The position numbers and the translations under genes were made by a program. A DNA stretch of 60,256 nucleotides from Curvibacter gracilis ATCC BAA-807 (GTDB lineage Bacteria > Pseudomonadota > Gammaproteobacteria > Burkholderiales > Burkholderiaceae_C), in NCBI RefSeq assembly GCF_000518645.1, contig NZ_JADZ01000034.1, positions 1 through 60,256 on the forward strand, given 5' to 3'. The notes under the pieces were generated by a model that saw only the letters and a program-made list of their open reading frames with translations, was not told where the DNA came from and made no database searches. This document shows, in pieces, positions 26,508 through 34,923 of the stretch (its first letter is position 1; every line of letters begins with the position of its first letter).

Positions 26508-27023
26508 ATGATCAAGGTTTCGCGGGAGTGGGCCACGCCCCTCACCATCGGGGTGTTTGTGTTGATGGGGGTCACCGGCCTGCTGATGTTCTTCCACTGG
26601 GACAACAGCCTGCAGAAGACCCTGCACGAATGGGTGGGCTGGGGCATGGTGGCGGCTGTGGTGGTGCATGCGCTGGCCAACTGGCTGGGCTTCAAGCGCT
26701 ACTTCAAACCGGGCCCGGCCCTGTGGGTGATGGCGCTGTTCGCCCTGGTGGTGGCCGGCTCTTTCGTGCCCTGGCCGGGTGGCGCCAAGAAGGGCCCCTC
26801 CACCCCGGGCCTGGCCCTCCAGGCCGTGTCGGGCGCGCCCATCCGCCTGCTGGCACCCCTGTACGGCAAGACGCCTGAGCAGGCCCGCCAGGCCCTGACA
26901 GCGGCCGGCATCACGCTGCCCGACGACGAGGCCACGCTGGCCAGTGCCCTGGGCAAGGACCGCGAGCGCCTGGGTGTGGCGCTCAAGGCGCTGGCGCAAG
27001 GTGGCGCAGGCGCGCCGCGTTGA
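26508..27023 (+). CDS. DUF4405-like cytochrome-b-type membrane protein
   Basis: Inner-membrane protein of 171 residues. Three hydrophobic segments are visible (TPLTIGVFVLMGVTGLLMFF, VGWGMVAAVVVHALANWLGF, LWVMALFALVVAGSFV), with histidines H31, H41 and H54 suitable as haem ligands as in DUF4405/b-type cytochromes. A soluble tail of about 75 residues carries GKTPEQARQALTAAGITLPD, resembling a small helical domain. ATG 26508 is preceded by AAGGAA. A role in membrane electron transfer is inferred from fold only. Confidence 0.7.
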   Translation: MIKVSREWATPLTIGVFVLMGVTGLLMFFHWDNSLQKTLHEWVGWGMVAAVVVHALANWLGFKRYFKPGPALWVMALFALVVAGSFVPWPGGAKKGPSTPGLALQAVSGAPIRLLAPLYGKTPEQARQALTAAGITLPDDEATLASALGKDRERLGVALKALAQGGAGAPR

Positions 27024-27127
27024 CATGAGGGCTGATGTGAAGGCCGATATGACGGCTGATAAGAGGGCAGATCTCCCCTGATATCCGGCTTTCTCGATCC
27101 GCTGCGGCAGTTAGTGTCGGGTGGGTC

Positions 27128-27844
27128 ATGAACATCAACACCGCCTACCTCAGCTCGCTCCTGGGTTCTTCGGCCTCCACGGGGTCCGGGTCTCAGGCCA
27201 CGCAAGCAACGGGCGCCCTGGCCGCGGCCTCGGCAGCGCTGTCCAAGACGGCCACCCGCATCCAGGCCGATGCCACCGCCACCACGGCGCAACTGTCGTC
27301 GTTCGGCCAGCTCAAGTCGGCCTTGGCCAGCAGCCAGACCGCCGCGCAGGCTTTGTCCAAGCTGTCATCGACTTCGTCCGCCACCGATGTGACCCAGGCC
27401 ATGGGCGACTTTTTCAACGCCTTCAATGCGGCGGTGAAGGCCGCCAAGACCACGGCCGCCGTGCCCGGCTCGGCGCAGGCCGCGCAAGCGGCGGGGCGGG
27501 TGGGTCGTGACCTCGATGGCGCCTTGACCGGGGGCGTGGCCAACCAGAACGCCATGAGCAAGCTGGGCTTGTCGGTACAAGCCGACGGCACCCTGAAGCA
27601 GGACGCCAGCAAGTTTGCCGCGGCACTGGCCAAAGACCCCGCAGGGGTGGCGGCGGCGCTGGCCCAGCTGGGCCAGCAGGTTCAGACCGCCGCCGGCAAG
27701 GAACTGGCCAGCGACGGCAACGTCGGCAGCAGTGTGGCCAAGCTGACCCAGCACAGCAGCGCCCTCACCCAGCAGCAAAAGGCCATGCTGACCCTTCAGC
27801 AGAGCACGGGCTTGTCGGTCTACCAGCGGGCGTCTGGTCAATAA
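27128..27844 (+). CDS. Ala/Ser/Gln-rich protein resembling the FliD C-terminal domain
   Basis: Protein of 238 residues with no signal peptide, rich in Ala, Ser, Thr and Gln and predicted mostly helical. Residues about 140-175 (MSKLGLSVQADGTLKQDAS, FAAALAKDPAGVAAAL) read like the FliD/hook-cap C-terminal motif, in which LGI/LGL-x-DGTL-x-D-x-KL is followed by L-x-x-DP-x-x-V. The ends are helical heptad-like, as in flagellar axial proteins. No other flagellar gene is nearby. It could be an orphan axial-like protein secreted through the flagellar system. Function unproven. Confidence 0.65.
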   Translation: MNINTAYLSSLLGSSASTGSGSQATQATGALAAASAALSKTATRIQADATATTAQLSSFGQLKSALASSQTAAQALSKLSSTSSATDVTQAMGDFFNAFNAAVKAAKTTAAVPGSAQAAQAAGRVGRDLDGALTGGVANQNAMSKLGLSVQADGTLKQDASKFAAALAKDPAGVAAALAQLGQQVQTAAGKELASDGNVGSSVAKLTQHSSALTQQQKAMLTLQQSTGLSVYQRASGQ

Positions 27845-28106
27845 CGCCGGGGCTGGGGCCGGCCCGGCTGTGTACGGGCCGTTCAGGCTGTGCAGCGTGA
27901 GGGCCCCCATATCCCGGCTGGGCAGGTCGTCACCCATCGCACCATAGAAACCACTGCCGGGGCGGCTCAATTCGCAATTCGATGCTGTGCTGGGGTGGGG
28001 CTTCGACGCCTGCGATCCGGTGCCGGCTTTTAAGCTTCTGGCATGTGCTGGAGCAGGGCAAGAGGCCCTGGTCCAGCGTTGAATCCCACAGCCCAGGAGT
28101 TTGTTC

Positions 28107-28805
28107 ATGGCCCTTCGCAATTTCAAAGTGCTCACCTTCGACGTCGTTGGAACGTTGATCGATTTCGAGCGTGGCATGCTGGACTATCTGCACCGCGCCG
28201 TGCCCGGCACCCCGGTGTCTGACGATGCCTTTCTGGCCGTCTACCGGCAGGCGCGCAAGAGTGCCGACGTCACCTGGTACCCCGATGACCTGGTGCGCGT
28301 CTGGCACGAGATCGCTCCGGGCCTGGGCCTGCCCGACAGCGATGCGCTGGCGCAGGGCTTTCGCGATTCGGTGGCTGAATGGCCTGCGTTTGCCGACTCG
28401 GTCGAGGCCTTGAAACGACTGCGTGCCCACTTCAAGCTGGTCACCATGACCAATGCCCAGACCTGGGCGTTGCGCCACTTTTCGCGCACCCTGGACGAGC
28501 CCTTCGACATGCTGCTGAGCTGCGACGACGCCCTGTGCGAAAAGCCCGATCCCCGCTACTTCGCCTACGCCCGCGGCCGCTTCGAGGGCGCCTGGGGCTT
28601 TCAGCAAGGGCAGAACCTGCACGTGGCGCAAAGCCAGTACCACGACATCGGCGTCTCCAAGCGCCTGGGCATCACCACCTGCTGGATCGAGCGGCGCCAT
28701 GGCCTGAAGGATTCGGGCGGCACCATCGAGTCGGAGCACACCGTGCCCGACTACCACTTCCACACCCTGGCCGAGCTGGCCGATGCGGTGGAGGCCGGGC
28801 TGTGA
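28107..28805 (+). CDS. HAD-superfamily hydrolase
   Basis: Predicted hydrolase of 232 residues. Motif I is VLTFDVVGTLIDF with the nucleophilic aspartate, motif II is the serine/threonine region LVTMTNAQT, motif III is CEKPDPRYFAYA and an acidic motif IV follows in AQSQYHDIG. The core resembles haloacid-dehalogenase/phosphoglycolate-phosphatase relatives. ATG 28107 follows AGGAG by 7 bases. Its stop overlaps the GTG start of the cupin gene, indicating tight coupling. Substrate unknown. Confidence 0.85.
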   Translation: MALRNFKVLTFDVVGTLIDFERGMLDYLHRAVPGTPVSDDAFLAVYRQARKSADVTWYPDDLVRVWHEIAPGLGLPDSDALAQGFRDSVAEWPAFADSVEALKRLRAHFKLVTMTNAQTWALRHFSRTLDEPFDMLLSCDDALCEKPDPRYFAYARGRFEGAWGFQQGQNLHVAQSQYHDIGVSKRLGITTCWIERRHGLKDSGGTIESEHTVPDYHFHTLAELADAVEAGL

Positions 28806-29182
28806 GCGCCGCCGTGCCAGGTCAGGGCATCACCGTGCTGTCGCAGACTGCCAAGCTGGATGGACTGCACGACCAAGGGGGGCCAGCCCGCCCTCTGAGC
28901 CAGCCCGCCTGCCGCTTCAGCGGCCTGGACATCGCGCTGGCGGGTGCCGGCGACAGCAATACCGGCGTGTGGGAGTGCAGCCCCGGGCGCTTCGAGCGCC
29001 AGTTGCCCAACGCCGAGGTCATGCACATCCTGAGTGGCCGCTGCAACTTCACCCCCACCGGTGGCGAGCCCCTGGCCATCCGGGCGGGCGACACGCTGTT
29101 CTTCCCGGCCCACACCACGGGCGTTTGGCACATCGAGGAAACCTTGCGCAAGGTCTTTGTCGTGCTGGCGCTGCCGGCCTGA
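28802..29182 (+). CDS. cupin-domain protein (EutQ/DUF861-like)
   Basis: Small beta-barrel protein of 126 residues starting at GTG 28802, overlapping the HAD stop by GTGA. The cupin core reads PNAEVMHILSGRCNFTPTGG and LAIRAGDTLFFPAHTTGVWH, like DUF861 proteins found beside amine-oxidising enzymes. The usual metal-binding histidines are only partly present. The overlap suggests joint function with the HAD enzyme. Confidence 0.82.
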   Translation: MSAAVPGQGITVLSQTAKLDGLHDQGGPARPLSQPACRFSGLDIALAGAGDSNTGVWECSPGRFERQLPNAEVMHILSGRCNFTPTGGEPLAIRAGDTLFFPAHTTGVWHIEETLRKVFVVLALPA

Positions 29183-29540
29183 GGCCTGCGGGCCCCATTC
29201 AGCCTCAAGGCACCTGCCGCCGCAGCCCGTCGGCAACAACTCGGTGGCCGGTGCTGGAAAGCTGTTCCTGCTGCGGGAGCACCTCCAGGGCATCGCGCGC
29301 ACGCGTGAAGTCGCCCCTGGGCGTCAGCCGCATGGCTGGCGCCATCGCCAACCGGGCCTGATACGATGCCCGGATTCGGTCTGTGCCTGCCGCTCGATGC
29401 ACCGAGACGGGCGACAGACCGACCCCCGCCCCTTGCTGAAGCGAACCGGCACCCCGCAGAAGCCTCGACGCTTCGACGCCTGTTGGCGCCCTTCATCATC
29501 AAGACCCGCCCCTGCTTGCTCGCGCTGCCTCGCTTTCACC
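29183..29540. other. 358-base interval with no convincing gene
   Basis: Between the cupin and Gre-like genes. A minus-strand frame of 65 codons (29205-29402, ending RLTPRGDFTRARDALEVL and on) has a plausible amino-acid make-up and could be a small gene or the tail of a lost one, but I see no start signal or family. The right part should contain the promoter of the Gre-like gene; no clear -35/-10 pair was identified. Confidence 0.4.
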
Positions 29541-30023
29541 ATGGATAAATTTTTGCTGCAGCAGCAGGTGCTGAGCCGCCTCGCCGAAGACCTGCTGCAA
29601 GTTGAACAGGCCCTGCGTGAGGCTCACGAAACGGCCACTCACGAAGAAAACGTCGCCGAAAACAAATACGACACCCTGGGCCTCGAAGCCGCCTACCTGG
29701 CCACCGGCCAGGCGCGTCGGGCCGATGCCCTGCGCCAGGCGATGGCCCAATGGCGCCAGTTCCGCCCACGCCCCTACGACGCCAGCCAAGGCATACAGCT
29801 GGGCGCGCTGGTTTGCCTGGTCGGTTCCGACGACAAACAGCAGCATCTCTTTCTCGGCCCCGATGGCGGCAGCATGAAGCTGCACGTCGGCACCCAGCTC
29901 GTTCAGGTCATCAGCAGCGAAGCTCCGTTGGGCCGGGCCCTGCTGGGCAAATGCGAGGGTGATGAGGTGTCGATGCAGCTTGGGGCCGTGCGGCAGGTGT
30001 TTGAGGTGTTGGGGGTGGATTGA
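29541..30023 (+). CDS. GreA/GreB-family transcription factor-like protein
   Basis: Protein of 160 residues. The N-terminal half is helical with charged heptads (LSRLAEDLLQVEQALREAHE, EENVAENKYDTLGLEAAYL), like the Gre coiled coil with acidic tip residues. The C-terminal half carries the Gre FKBP-like domain (IQLGALVCLVGSDD, then SSEAPLGRALLGKCEGDEV). Canonical GreA/B rescue backtracked RNA polymerase. This is a divergent paralogue that may regulate polymerase differently. ATG 29541 directly precedes the helical start. Confidence 0.82.
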   Translation: MDKFLLQQQVLSRLAEDLLQVEQALREAHETATHEENVAENKYDTLGLEAAYLATGQARRADALRQAMAQWRQFRPRPYDASQGIQLGALVCLVGSDDKQQHLFLGPDGGSMKLHVGTQLVQVISSEAPLGRALLGKCEGDEVSMQLGAVRQVFEVLGVD

Positions 30024-30138
30024 GCGGAGCTGCGCTGCCAAGGCCATGGATTGGTTGGAAAGCCGCCACCTGGTTCTCAAGCGTTTGTTTCAAAATACGC
30101 GGCAGTTCCCGATCCTGGAAACACCACGGAGGCCACGT

Positions 30139-30546
30139 ATGAAAATTCTCGTCGAAACCACGGTCGCTGCCCCGATCGATGCCGTTTGGCACGCCTACAC
30201 CACACCTGAAGACATCGTTCAGTGGAACTCGGCTTCAGATGACTGGCACACCACCAAGGCCACCGTGGACCTTCGGGAAGGCGGTGCTTTTTCCTCTCGG
30301 ATGGAAGCCAAAGATGGCAGCTTCGGTTTTGATTTCGCCGGAACCTACACCCGGGTGGTGACGCATCAACTGTTGGAATATTCGTTCGGCGACCGACAGG
30401 CCAAGGTCGAGTTCACCGCCACACCCCCAGGCGTCAAAGTCCAGGTGGAATTCGATGCAGAAGACACCCATTCCATCGAACAACAGCAAGGTGGATGGCA
30501 GGCGATTCTGAACAACTTCAAACACCATGTAGAGAACCAGGCATGA
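30139..30546 (+). CDS. SRPBCC-family (AHSA1-like) protein
   Basis: Protein of 135 residues with the AHSA1/START-like pattern: VETTVAAPIDAVWHAYTTPE, IVQWNSASDDWHTTKATVDL, a Gly-Phe strand region, and a C-terminal helix GGWQAILNNFKHHVEN. Members bind hydrophobic ligands or chaperones. ATG 30139 has GGAGGCC upstream. Stand-alone; ligand unknown. Base composition begins to fall here. Confidence 0.88.
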   Translation: MKILVETTVAAPIDAVWHAYTTPEDIVQWNSASDDWHTTKATVDLREGGAFSSRMEAKDGSFGFDFAGTYTRVVTHQLLEYSFGDRQAKVEFTATPPGVKVQVEFDAEDTHSIEQQQGGWQAILNNFKHHVENQA

Positions 30547-30953
30547 CTCGGCTCCGCATCCGCCCCCGCCGTCATTGATTGAGAAGCTTCACGACCGGCC
30601 GCTGGCGTGGCCGATGCGTACATTGAACGACGGCAATCGGTGATGGGGGCGAGGCTCTTGGGGCCGTGACGGATTTAGGCTGGCAGCGGGCTTTTTGATG
30701 GCCCCCCTTTGCCAGGCCGTTTTGGGCCCCAAGCGGTCCATCGCCGTGCCATCGCGGTGCCATCGGCATCTACCACTGGTGGTCGTTCAGTTAAAGTCCC
30801 CGCCCTCTGGGTGATTTTTGCCCGCACGATCAACCTGCATCCCAGGGGGCACTGGGCTCCCTGTTGACGTCTTTTGAAAACAAAATCTGCTGTCTGCGAT
30901 GTGTCGGCTGATGTGGTCACGCAAGCTGCAACTCTCGGAGCTGGAAAAACAAC
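30547..30953. other. 407-base interval, lower GC, no recognisable gene
   Basis: Contains short minus-strand frames (30572-30769 and 30675-30920) without family resemblance. Base composition is visibly less GC-rich than in the rest of the window. It may hold remnants of an inserted element, but no terminal inverted repeats or transposase motifs were seen. The right end probably carries the promoter for the following gene. Confidence 0.4.
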
Positions 30954-31367
30954 ATGCTGTTAACCGATATCGCCGTCGAGCACATTTGGGTGTCCAAAAA
31001 GGATGGCGTTCGTCAGACCTTCTTGCTGCATCCGTTCACCGATACCCAGCGCGATTCACTTGGAAAATTCGAACTCGTTCGCGACGTCAGCCAACCAGGA
31101 CGCAAAGACGTGAAACGCTCAACCTACGTGTCGTTTCAACAATTGGCAGAGTTGTATGCGAAAGGCGTGCTCGAAGAATTCGGGTTTTCCGTTCGCATGT
31201 GCCCACGTCAAGGCACCTACCCAGCCAAGCTTCCAGCCAAAAAGATACTGCCCACCAGCATCAAGCCAGGCTCTTCGTTCGACCTGGCGGTTCAAAAGGT
31301 GGATATTTCCAAAGAAGCCACGCGCGAATTGAGAACCGCCTTGCTTCGCACCAACGTCAAAATTTAA
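30954..31367 (+). CDS. unrecognised protein, lower-GC patch, first of two
   Basis: A 137-residue protein that I do not recognise. It is basic (many Lys/Arg) and soluble, with no signal or membrane segment (IAVEHIWVSKKDGVRQTFLL, STYVSFQQLAELYAKGVLEE, SFDLAVQKVDISKEATREL). Codon choice is less GC-biased than in neighbours, consistent with recent acquisition. ATG 30954 is preceded by GGAGCTGGAAAAAC. Its stop is 2 bases from the next gene's start, so the two are probably co-transcribed. Confidence 0.7.
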   Translation: MLLTDIAVEHIWVSKKDGVRQTFLLHPFTDTQRDSLGKFELVRDVSQPGRKDVKRSTYVSFQQLAELYAKGVLEEFGFSVRMCPRQGTYPAKLPAKKILPTSIKPGSSFDLAVQKVDISKEATRELRTALLRTNVKI

Positions 31368-31369
31368 GA

Positions 31370-31630
31370 ATGACGACGTCGATTGAGATGGGAGTTGCTG
31401 TGAATCCATCCCTTGCCCACGCTGAACTCATCGCCACGTTCAAGCGGGCCGAGGCAGATGCCGCACACAAGTACGGGCTGATCCAAGCGGCTGCCCATAA
31501 AGGGCCCAAGGCCATACAAGCCGCCACCGAGACAGCGGCAAAGGCCGCCAAACGCAGGGACTCGTATGCGAAAAAGCTGGAAGCGTTGGGCGTGAACCCC
31601 AAGGGTTTGGCCACCCCGCCTGCGGCGTAA
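31370..31630 (+). CDS. unrecognised small helical protein, second of two
   Basis: An 86-residue protein rich in Ala and Lys, probably a long helix hairpin (HAELIATFKRAEADAAHKYG, IQAATETAAKAAKRRDSYAK). It starts 2 bases after the upstream gene; an internal ATG at 31388 is an alternative. No known domain. Its pairing with the preceding gene in a lower-GC patch suggests an accessory two-gene unit of unknown role. Confidence 0.6.
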   Translation: MTTSIEMGVAVNPSLAHAELIATFKRAEADAAHKYGLIQAAAHKGPKAIQAATETAAKAAKRRDSYAKKLEALGVNPKGLATPPAA

Positions 31631-31964
31631 CCCCCCGCCCTGGGCGGCTGCGCACAACGGGCCCTGATCGCCCCAATGCCTGCCAAGCTATTCGTCGTTT
31701 GACAATGATGGCTTCTGCTTTAGCCCGGTCGTCGACGGCGACGATGTGCTGCTGCTCCTCGGCCATTGTCGCGCCCACTTGAGCAGCCCTTTCCATACGG
31801 GGCGAGACGAAGAGGGCGATGTCGCGACCCAGTCGGGACTGCCAGGTGGATTGCATCTGATGGCCATGGGAAGGTATTGGCTGACTGGCCTGCACCCGTC
31901 AGCGTAAGCCACCCCAGCATGAAACTGTCCAGCTCAAAAATGGGCTTCGTCCATTGCCCGTCTC
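31631..31964. other. 334-base interval with possible gene remnant
   Basis: No intact gene. On the minus strand, fragments in two frames look protein-like (VGATMAEEQQHIVAVDDRAK in one, KPIFELDSFMLGWLTLTGAG in another), which may indicate a decayed coding sequence. Composition matches the lower-GC patch to the left. No terminal repeats seen. Confidence 0.3.
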
Positions 31965-33122
31965 TCAAGCCGCCTTGGCCACGTCCCCGGCAAAGCGCCC
32001 GATCGCGAAGTGGCTCAGGTCGATGGAGGTCTGGCCGGTGGCCATCAGCTCGGCCATGGTTTCACCCACCCCCGGGCTGATGGCAAAGCCCTCGCCATTG
32101 AAGCCGAAGGCGTAGTGCAGGCCGGGCACGCGGGCGCTGGGGCCCATCACGGGCTGCCAGTCGGGGGTGTAGCCCTCGATGCCGCTCCACACCCGGATCA
32201 GTTGCACGTTCTCGAAGGCGGGCACAAAGCGGCGCAGTTCACGCATCTGGCGCAGGATGTTGTCGGGCCGTGAGGCGGCGCGCACGCGCTCGGCGTCGGC
32301 CGGGCCTTTCAGGCCGCCGCCAAACACGATGTTGCCGCGGGTGATCTGGCGGAAGTACAGGCCCTCGTGCTCGATGGGCGAAGACAGGCCGATCGAGGGC
32401 CCGATGGCATAGGGCAGGGGCTCGGTCACGCCCATCTGCGGCCCCCGTGGGTCCAGCGGGGCGTGCTCGCCAAATTGCTCGGCCAGGCGCTTCGACCAGG
32501 CCCCGCAGGCCACCAGCAACTGCGCCGCCCGGAAGCGGCGCCCGTCGGCGGTGTGGGCCACAAAGCCCTGGCCGTCGCGCTCGATTTGCACCACCTCTGC
32601 GTGTTCGACGATCCGGGCCCCGGCGCGGCGGGCCGCCCGCGCAAACGCAGGGCCCGCCAGGCGCGGGTTGGCGTGCCCGTCTTCGGGTGAATACGAGCCG
32701 GCCACCACGCCGGGCGAAAAAATACCCCAGCGCTGTTGCAATTGCCGGGCGTTGAGGATCTCCAGGTTCAGGCCCAGGGGCCGCACATCGTGGGCGTGCT
32801 GTTCGATGATGGCGGCCTGCCGTTCGGTGTAGCAGACCCGCAGGTGCCCGTAGGGCACGAACTCCAGGTCTTCGCCCAGCAACTCCTTGACACGGCCCCA
32901 CACCGCACGCGCACGGTTGGCCAGGGGCATCTGGAACAGCTCGCGCCCCTGGCGGCGCACGTTGCCGAAGTTGGTGCCGCTGGCCTGGCGGCCCACCAGC
33001 TCGCGTTCCAGCAGGGTGACCGACAGGCCGTGCTGCTGACGCAGAAAAAACGCCGTGGTGCTGCCCATCAGGCCACCGCCCAGGATCAGCACGTCGCTGT
33101 CTTGCAAATCGTCTCGGCTCAT
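31965..33122 (-). CDS. FAD-dependent oxidoreductase, HcnC / opine-oxidase B-like subunit
   Basis: DAO-superfamily flavoprotein of 385 residues, probably the catalytic subunit of a three-component dehydrogenase. N-terminal FAD motif DVLILGGGLMGSTTAFFL, then GRQASGTNFGNVRRQGREL. The C-terminal flavin-binding stretch is RVWSGIEGYTPDWQPVMGP and YAFGFNGEGFAISPGVG. Its ATG overlaps the end of the HcnB-like gene by 4 bases, giving the order 2Fe-2S subunit, NAD/FAD-like subunit, FAD subunit as in hcnABC. Known relatives act on glycine (cyanide synthesis), octopine/nopaline, D-hydroxyproline and other N-substituted amino acids. Confidence 0.87.
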   Translation of the reverse strand: MSRDDLQDSDVLILGGGLMGSTTAFFLRQQHGLSVTLLERELVGRQASGTNFGNVRRQGRELFQMPLANRARAVWGRVKELLGEDLEFVPYGHLRVCYTERQAAIIEQHAHDVRPLGLNLEILNARQLQQRWGIFSPGVVAGSYSPEDGHANPRLAGPAFARAARRAGARIVEHAEVVQIERDGQGFVAHTADGRRFRAAQLLVACGAWSKRLAEQFGEHAPLDPRGPQMGVTEPLPYAIGPSIGLSSPIEHEGLYFRQITRGNIVFGGGLKGPADAERVRAASRPDNILRQMRELRRFVPAFENVQLIRVWSGIEGYTPDWQPVMGPSARVPGLHYAFGFNGEGFAISPGVGETMAELMATGQTSIDLSHFAIGRFAGDVAKAA

Positions 33123-34507
33123 GGCTGCACCTCGCGGGTGTTCATCATCAGGGGCTTCACCGGGGCCTGCGAGCGCAGCCGCCCCACCTGCTCGATGGGC
33201 AGGCCGCACTGGCTGGCCACCACCTCGGCGGCGGCGTGGCCGCAGAAGCGGCCCTGGCAGCGGCCCATGCCGACCCGGCTGAAAGCCTTGGCCCGGTTCA
33301 GTTCATGGCTTTCGAGTTCGTTCACGCACTGGCGCAGGGTGCCGGCGGTGACGCCCTCGCAGCGGCACACCACGGTCTCGTCAGGCAGGCGGGCGGCCTG
33401 GGCATGCGGCCACGGAAAGGCCTGGGCCAGCCCGGCGCGAAAGCGGTCCATGCGTGCCAGGGTCTGGCGCAGGGCCGGGGCTTCGTGGGCGTGCAGCGCC
33501 TGCCCCTGGGCATGGCCCAGGTCGGCCAGGGCCGCCAGGGCCGCCAACCGGCCGGCGGCCTCGGCGCCATCGGCGCCCAGGATGCGCACGCCATCGCCGG
33601 CCAGGTACAGGCCGGCCTGGCTGCTGCGCCCGTCGCTGTCGATGCGGGGCAGCCATTGCCGGCTCAGGGGTTCGAAATCGAACTGGCAGCCGCCCAGGTC
33701 GGCCAGCTGGGCCTCGGCGCGCAGGTGCCAGCCCAGGCCCACGGCATCGCATTCAAAGCGGTGCGAAGCGCCTCGCGCATCCTTGACCACCACGGCCTGC
33801 ACGCCTAGCGCGGCATCGCCTTCGATGCGCAGCGGGCTCACGCCCTGCAGTAAGGGCACCCCGGCGCGCCGCAGGCCTTGCATCAGGGCCAGGCCGCGCA
33901 AGGCCAGGCGCGGGCGCGCCAGCAGGCCGCGCAGCGCCGCCCAGCTTTTGCGTGCCGGTGCGGTGTCCAGCACCGCGGCCACGCGGGCCCCGGCCTGTTG
34001 GTATTGGGCGGCCACCAGGTACAGCAGCGGGCCGCTGCCCATGAACACCACCTGCCGGCCAATCGCGCAGGCCTGCGCCTTGAGGGCGATCTGCGCCGCC
34101 CCCAGGCTGTAGCAGCCGGCCTGGTCCCAGCCCGGCACGGGCATCAGGCGGTCGGTGGCGCCGCTGCACACCAGCAGGGCATCGAAGGGCAGGGTCTGGG
34201 GCTGGCCCTCGCGCACCACGTGCAGCTCGCCGGCGGTCAGGTTCCAGGCCAGGGTGTCGGTGTGCAGTTCAAGGTGGGGGCGCAGGGCCTCGAAGTCGCG
34301 GTGCAGGGCCTGGGCCTTGGCCGCCTCGCTGCCGTAAAGCTTGGCGTAGGGGCGTTTGAAGCCCAGGGGCTGGCGCCGGTAGATCTGGCCGCCGTCGCGG
34401 GCGTTCTCTTCCACCACCACCGGCCGCAGGCCGGCTTGCACCAGGGCCTGGGCGGCCCGCACACCGGCGGGGCCGGTGCCGACCACGATCACGCGCGGTG
34501 CACTCAT
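33119..34507 (-). CDS. HcnB / opine-oxidase A-like FAD subunit with BFD-type iron-sulfur site
   Basis: Subunit of 462 residues. It has a glutathione-reductase-type fold with N-terminal VIVVGTGPAGVRAAQALVQA and DGGQIYRRQP, and a second dinucleotide site (QVVFMGSGPLLYLVAAQYQQ). A C-terminal BFD-like domain has cysteines in VVCRCEGVTAG and GMGRCQGRFCG that can hold a [2Fe-2S] cluster. It passes electrons between the catalytic FAD subunit and the small ferredoxin-like subunit. It overlaps both partners by 4 bases, so the three are surely one translational unit. Confidence 0.88.
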   Translation of the reverse strand: MSAPRVIVVGTGPAGVRAAQALVQAGLRPVVVEENARDGGQIYRRQPLGFKRPYAKLYGSEAAKAQALHRDFEALRPHLELHTDTLAWNLTAGELHVVREGQPQTLPFDALLVCSGATDRLMPVPGWDQAGCYSLGAAQIALKAQACAIGRQVVFMGSGPLLYLVAAQYQQAGARVAAVLDTAPARKSWAALRGLLARPRLALRGLALMQGLRRAGVPLLQGVSPLRIEGDAALGVQAVVVKDARGASHRFECDAVGLGWHLRAEAQLADLGGCQFDFEPLSRQWLPRIDSDGRSSQAGLYLAGDGVRILGADGAEAAGRLAALAALADLGHAQGQALHAHEAPALRQTLARMDRFRAGLAQAFPWPHAQAARLPDETVVCRCEGVTAGTLRQCVNELESHELNRAKAFSRVGMGRCQGRFCGHAAAEVVASQCGLPIEQVGRLRSQAPVKPLMMNTREVQP

Positions 34508-34881
34508 GGCTGTCCTCCGTGGCGGGCCAGCGATTGCTGCAGGTCCAGGGTGGTCGGCCAGTGCTGTGCGGGGGGGCGAGTCAGCACCTGCAGACCGTCT
34601 TCGACCGGGGTGGAGCAGGCGCGCAGGCGCCGGCCTTCGGGGGTCCAGACCCAGCAGTCCTGGCAGGCACCCATCAGGCAGAAGCCGGCACGCGGGGTGC
34701 CGCCGAACTCGCTGTCGCGCACCCGCCGCCCATGCTGCAGCAGGGCCACCAGCAAGGTGTCCCCCGCCAGGGCCGTGGCCGGCTGGCCATCGATCTGCAG
34801 GTGCAGGGTGGGGCGGTCGGCTTCGGCCAGCCGCACGAAGCGGCCGGGCCTTGGAGGCGTGGGGAGCGTGGGGTCAGTCAT
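34504..34881 (-). CDS. HcnA-like (2Fe-2S) small subunit
   Basis: Ferredoxin-like subunit of 125 residues. The core is LVALLQHGRRVRDSEF with cluster cysteines FCLMGACQDC and later RACSTPV, the usual C-x4-C-x2-C...C arrangement of the family. First gene of the three-gene dehydrogenase unit on the minus strand and 42 bases after the Lrp regulator gene. The family works as the electron-transfer piece of HcnABC-type enzymes. Confidence 0.87.
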   Translation of the reverse strand: MTDPTLPTPPRPGRFVRLAEADRPTLHLQIDGQPATALAGDTLLVALLQHGRRVRDSEFGGTPRAGFCLMGACQDCWVWTPEGRRLRACSTPVEDGLQVLTRPPAQHWPTTLDLQQSLARHGGQP

Positions 34882-34923
34882 GGTGCAAGTGCATGAGGGC
34901 GCATGGGCGCGTGGGCGTGCCAG

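Noticed and set aside
30572-30920. Short minus-strand frames considered as a transposase remnant
   Set aside because: No DDE or other transposase motif and no terminal inverted repeats or target duplication could be found.
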